A stretch of DNA of 64,000 nt from Rhodopseudomonas_A palustris_F (GTDB lineage: Bacteria; Pseudomonadota; Alphaproteobacteria; Rhizobiales; Xanthobacteraceae): positions 2,666,001 to 2,730,000 of the forward strand of contig NC_007925.1 of assembly GCF_000013745.1 (NCBI RefSeq), read 5' to 3'. A program made the position numbers and the translations under genes. Below are positions 63,628-64,000 of this stretch, in pieces; the first letter of the stretch is position 1; every line of letters begins with the position of its first letter. Below the pieces are notes generated by a model. The model made no database searches and was not told where the DNA came from. It was given only the letters and a program-made list of their open reading frames with translations.

Positions 63628-64000
63628 GTGCCCCGGACGCGTGCAACGCGCAGCGTTGCACGGCGAGCCGGGGCCGTTACGAGCCGGAGCGCTTGCTTCG
63701 ATCGCTGGGGTGATCGCCGGCGCTGCCGCTGGAACGGTCCCGGCTCACGGCTCCGCGCCGACGGCGCTACGCCGCGTCCGGGACACGGTGCTTTCGGCGC
63801 TGCAAGCAGCAAGCACCGAGCAGCAAGCAGCAAGCAGCAAGCAGCAAGCAGCAAGCAGCAAGCGTGCCCCGGACGTCTGCAACGCGCAGCGTTGCACGGC
63901 GAGCCGGGGCCGTTACGAGCCGGAGCGCTTGCTTCGATCGCTTGGTGATCGCCGGCGCTGCCGTTGGAACGGTCCCGGCTCACGGCTTCGCGCCAAAAGG
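63628..64000. repeat. 236-bp tandem repeat with CAGCAAG microsatellite
   Basis: Unit 1 runs from 63628 to 63863 and unit 2 starts at 63864 and is cut by the window end. Both open with GTGCCCCGGACG and share almost all of GGGGCCGTTACGAGCCGGAG and GATCGCCGGCGCTGCCG, with one-base changes. Unit 1 ends with six perfect CAGCAAG heptamers (63821-63862). No gene is seen in the 584 bases after serS. Confidence 0.85.

Noticed and set aside
63599..63862. CRISPR-like array
   Set aside because: The units are 7 bases in direct succession without spacers, so it is a microsatellite.

Overview
The window comes from a GC-rich alphaproteobacterial chromosome. The gene content and order (trpD-trpC-moaC, ppiD, tpiA-secG-pyrG, kdsA, eno, ftsB-pdhA-pdhB-pdhC-lpdA, argS-SPOR-nagZ-scpA-scpB-tatA-tatB-tatC-serS) point to the Nitrobacteraceae (Bradyrhizobium/Rhodopseudomonas/Nitrobacter lineage). 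Rhodopseudomonas is my best guess; this is inferred from recalled gene order and protein style, not from a search. Nearly all of the window is core housekeeping DNA. I saw no rRNA, tRNA, prophage, transposase or CRISPR array.

Layout. 0-6 kb: the tail of an OmpA/MotB-type protein, a branched-chain-type ABC binding protein, a P2-type cation ATPase, a small heat-shock protein and two overlapping small genes. 5.8-11.4 kb (minus strand): an LpxD-family acyltransferase, moaC, trpC, trpD and a PpiD-like chaperone. 11.6-15.7 kb (plus): two small envelope or stress genes, tpiA, secG, pyrG. 15.9-18.3 kb: an 801-residue protein with about six DUF1217-like repeats. 18.3-31.8 kb: an orphan BrnA-type antitoxin, a VOC protein, kdsA, an MFS transporter, an HTH-GAF regulator with a small membrane protein and a GMC oxidoreductase, queF, eno, a quinone-oxidoreductase-like protein, a LysE exporter, a Tat-exported metallophosphoesterase and an FMN reductase. 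31.9-40.8 kb: ftsB, the pyruvate dehydrogenase operon with a DUF5076 gene inside it, lpdA, ilvD and a Sel1-repeat protein. 41.2-46.7 kb: xthA, an RND efflux pair and a DUF433 gene. 46.8-48.9 kb: a prokaryotic pentameric ligand-gated ion channel translationally coupled to a two-TM Cache sensor. 49.1-51.5 kb: a cobalamin-riboswitch-controlled cbtB-cbtA operon with a third exported protein, and a divergent atypical histidine phosphatase. 51.6-63.4 kb: erpA, a dGTPase-like gene, argS, a SPOR protein, nagZ, scpA, scpB, tatA, tatB, tatC, a DUF1640-like gene and serS with an unusual AT-rich insertion. 63.4-64 kb: tandem repeats.

How the genes work together. Enolase, pyruvate dehydrogenase and its E3 connect glycolysis to acetyl-CoA. 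NagZ, the SPOR protein, FtsB and the Kdo/lipid A genes serve the envelope. ScpAB acts on chromosome segregation. TatABC could export the Tat-signal metallophosphoesterase encoded in the same window.

The most unusual items are the Cache plus pentameric-channel pair, the insertion in serS, the multi-repeat DUF1217 protein, the three-gene B12-switch operon with its neighbouring phosphatase that lacks the RHG motif, and the 236-bp tandem repeat carrying a 7-bp microsatellite at the window end.
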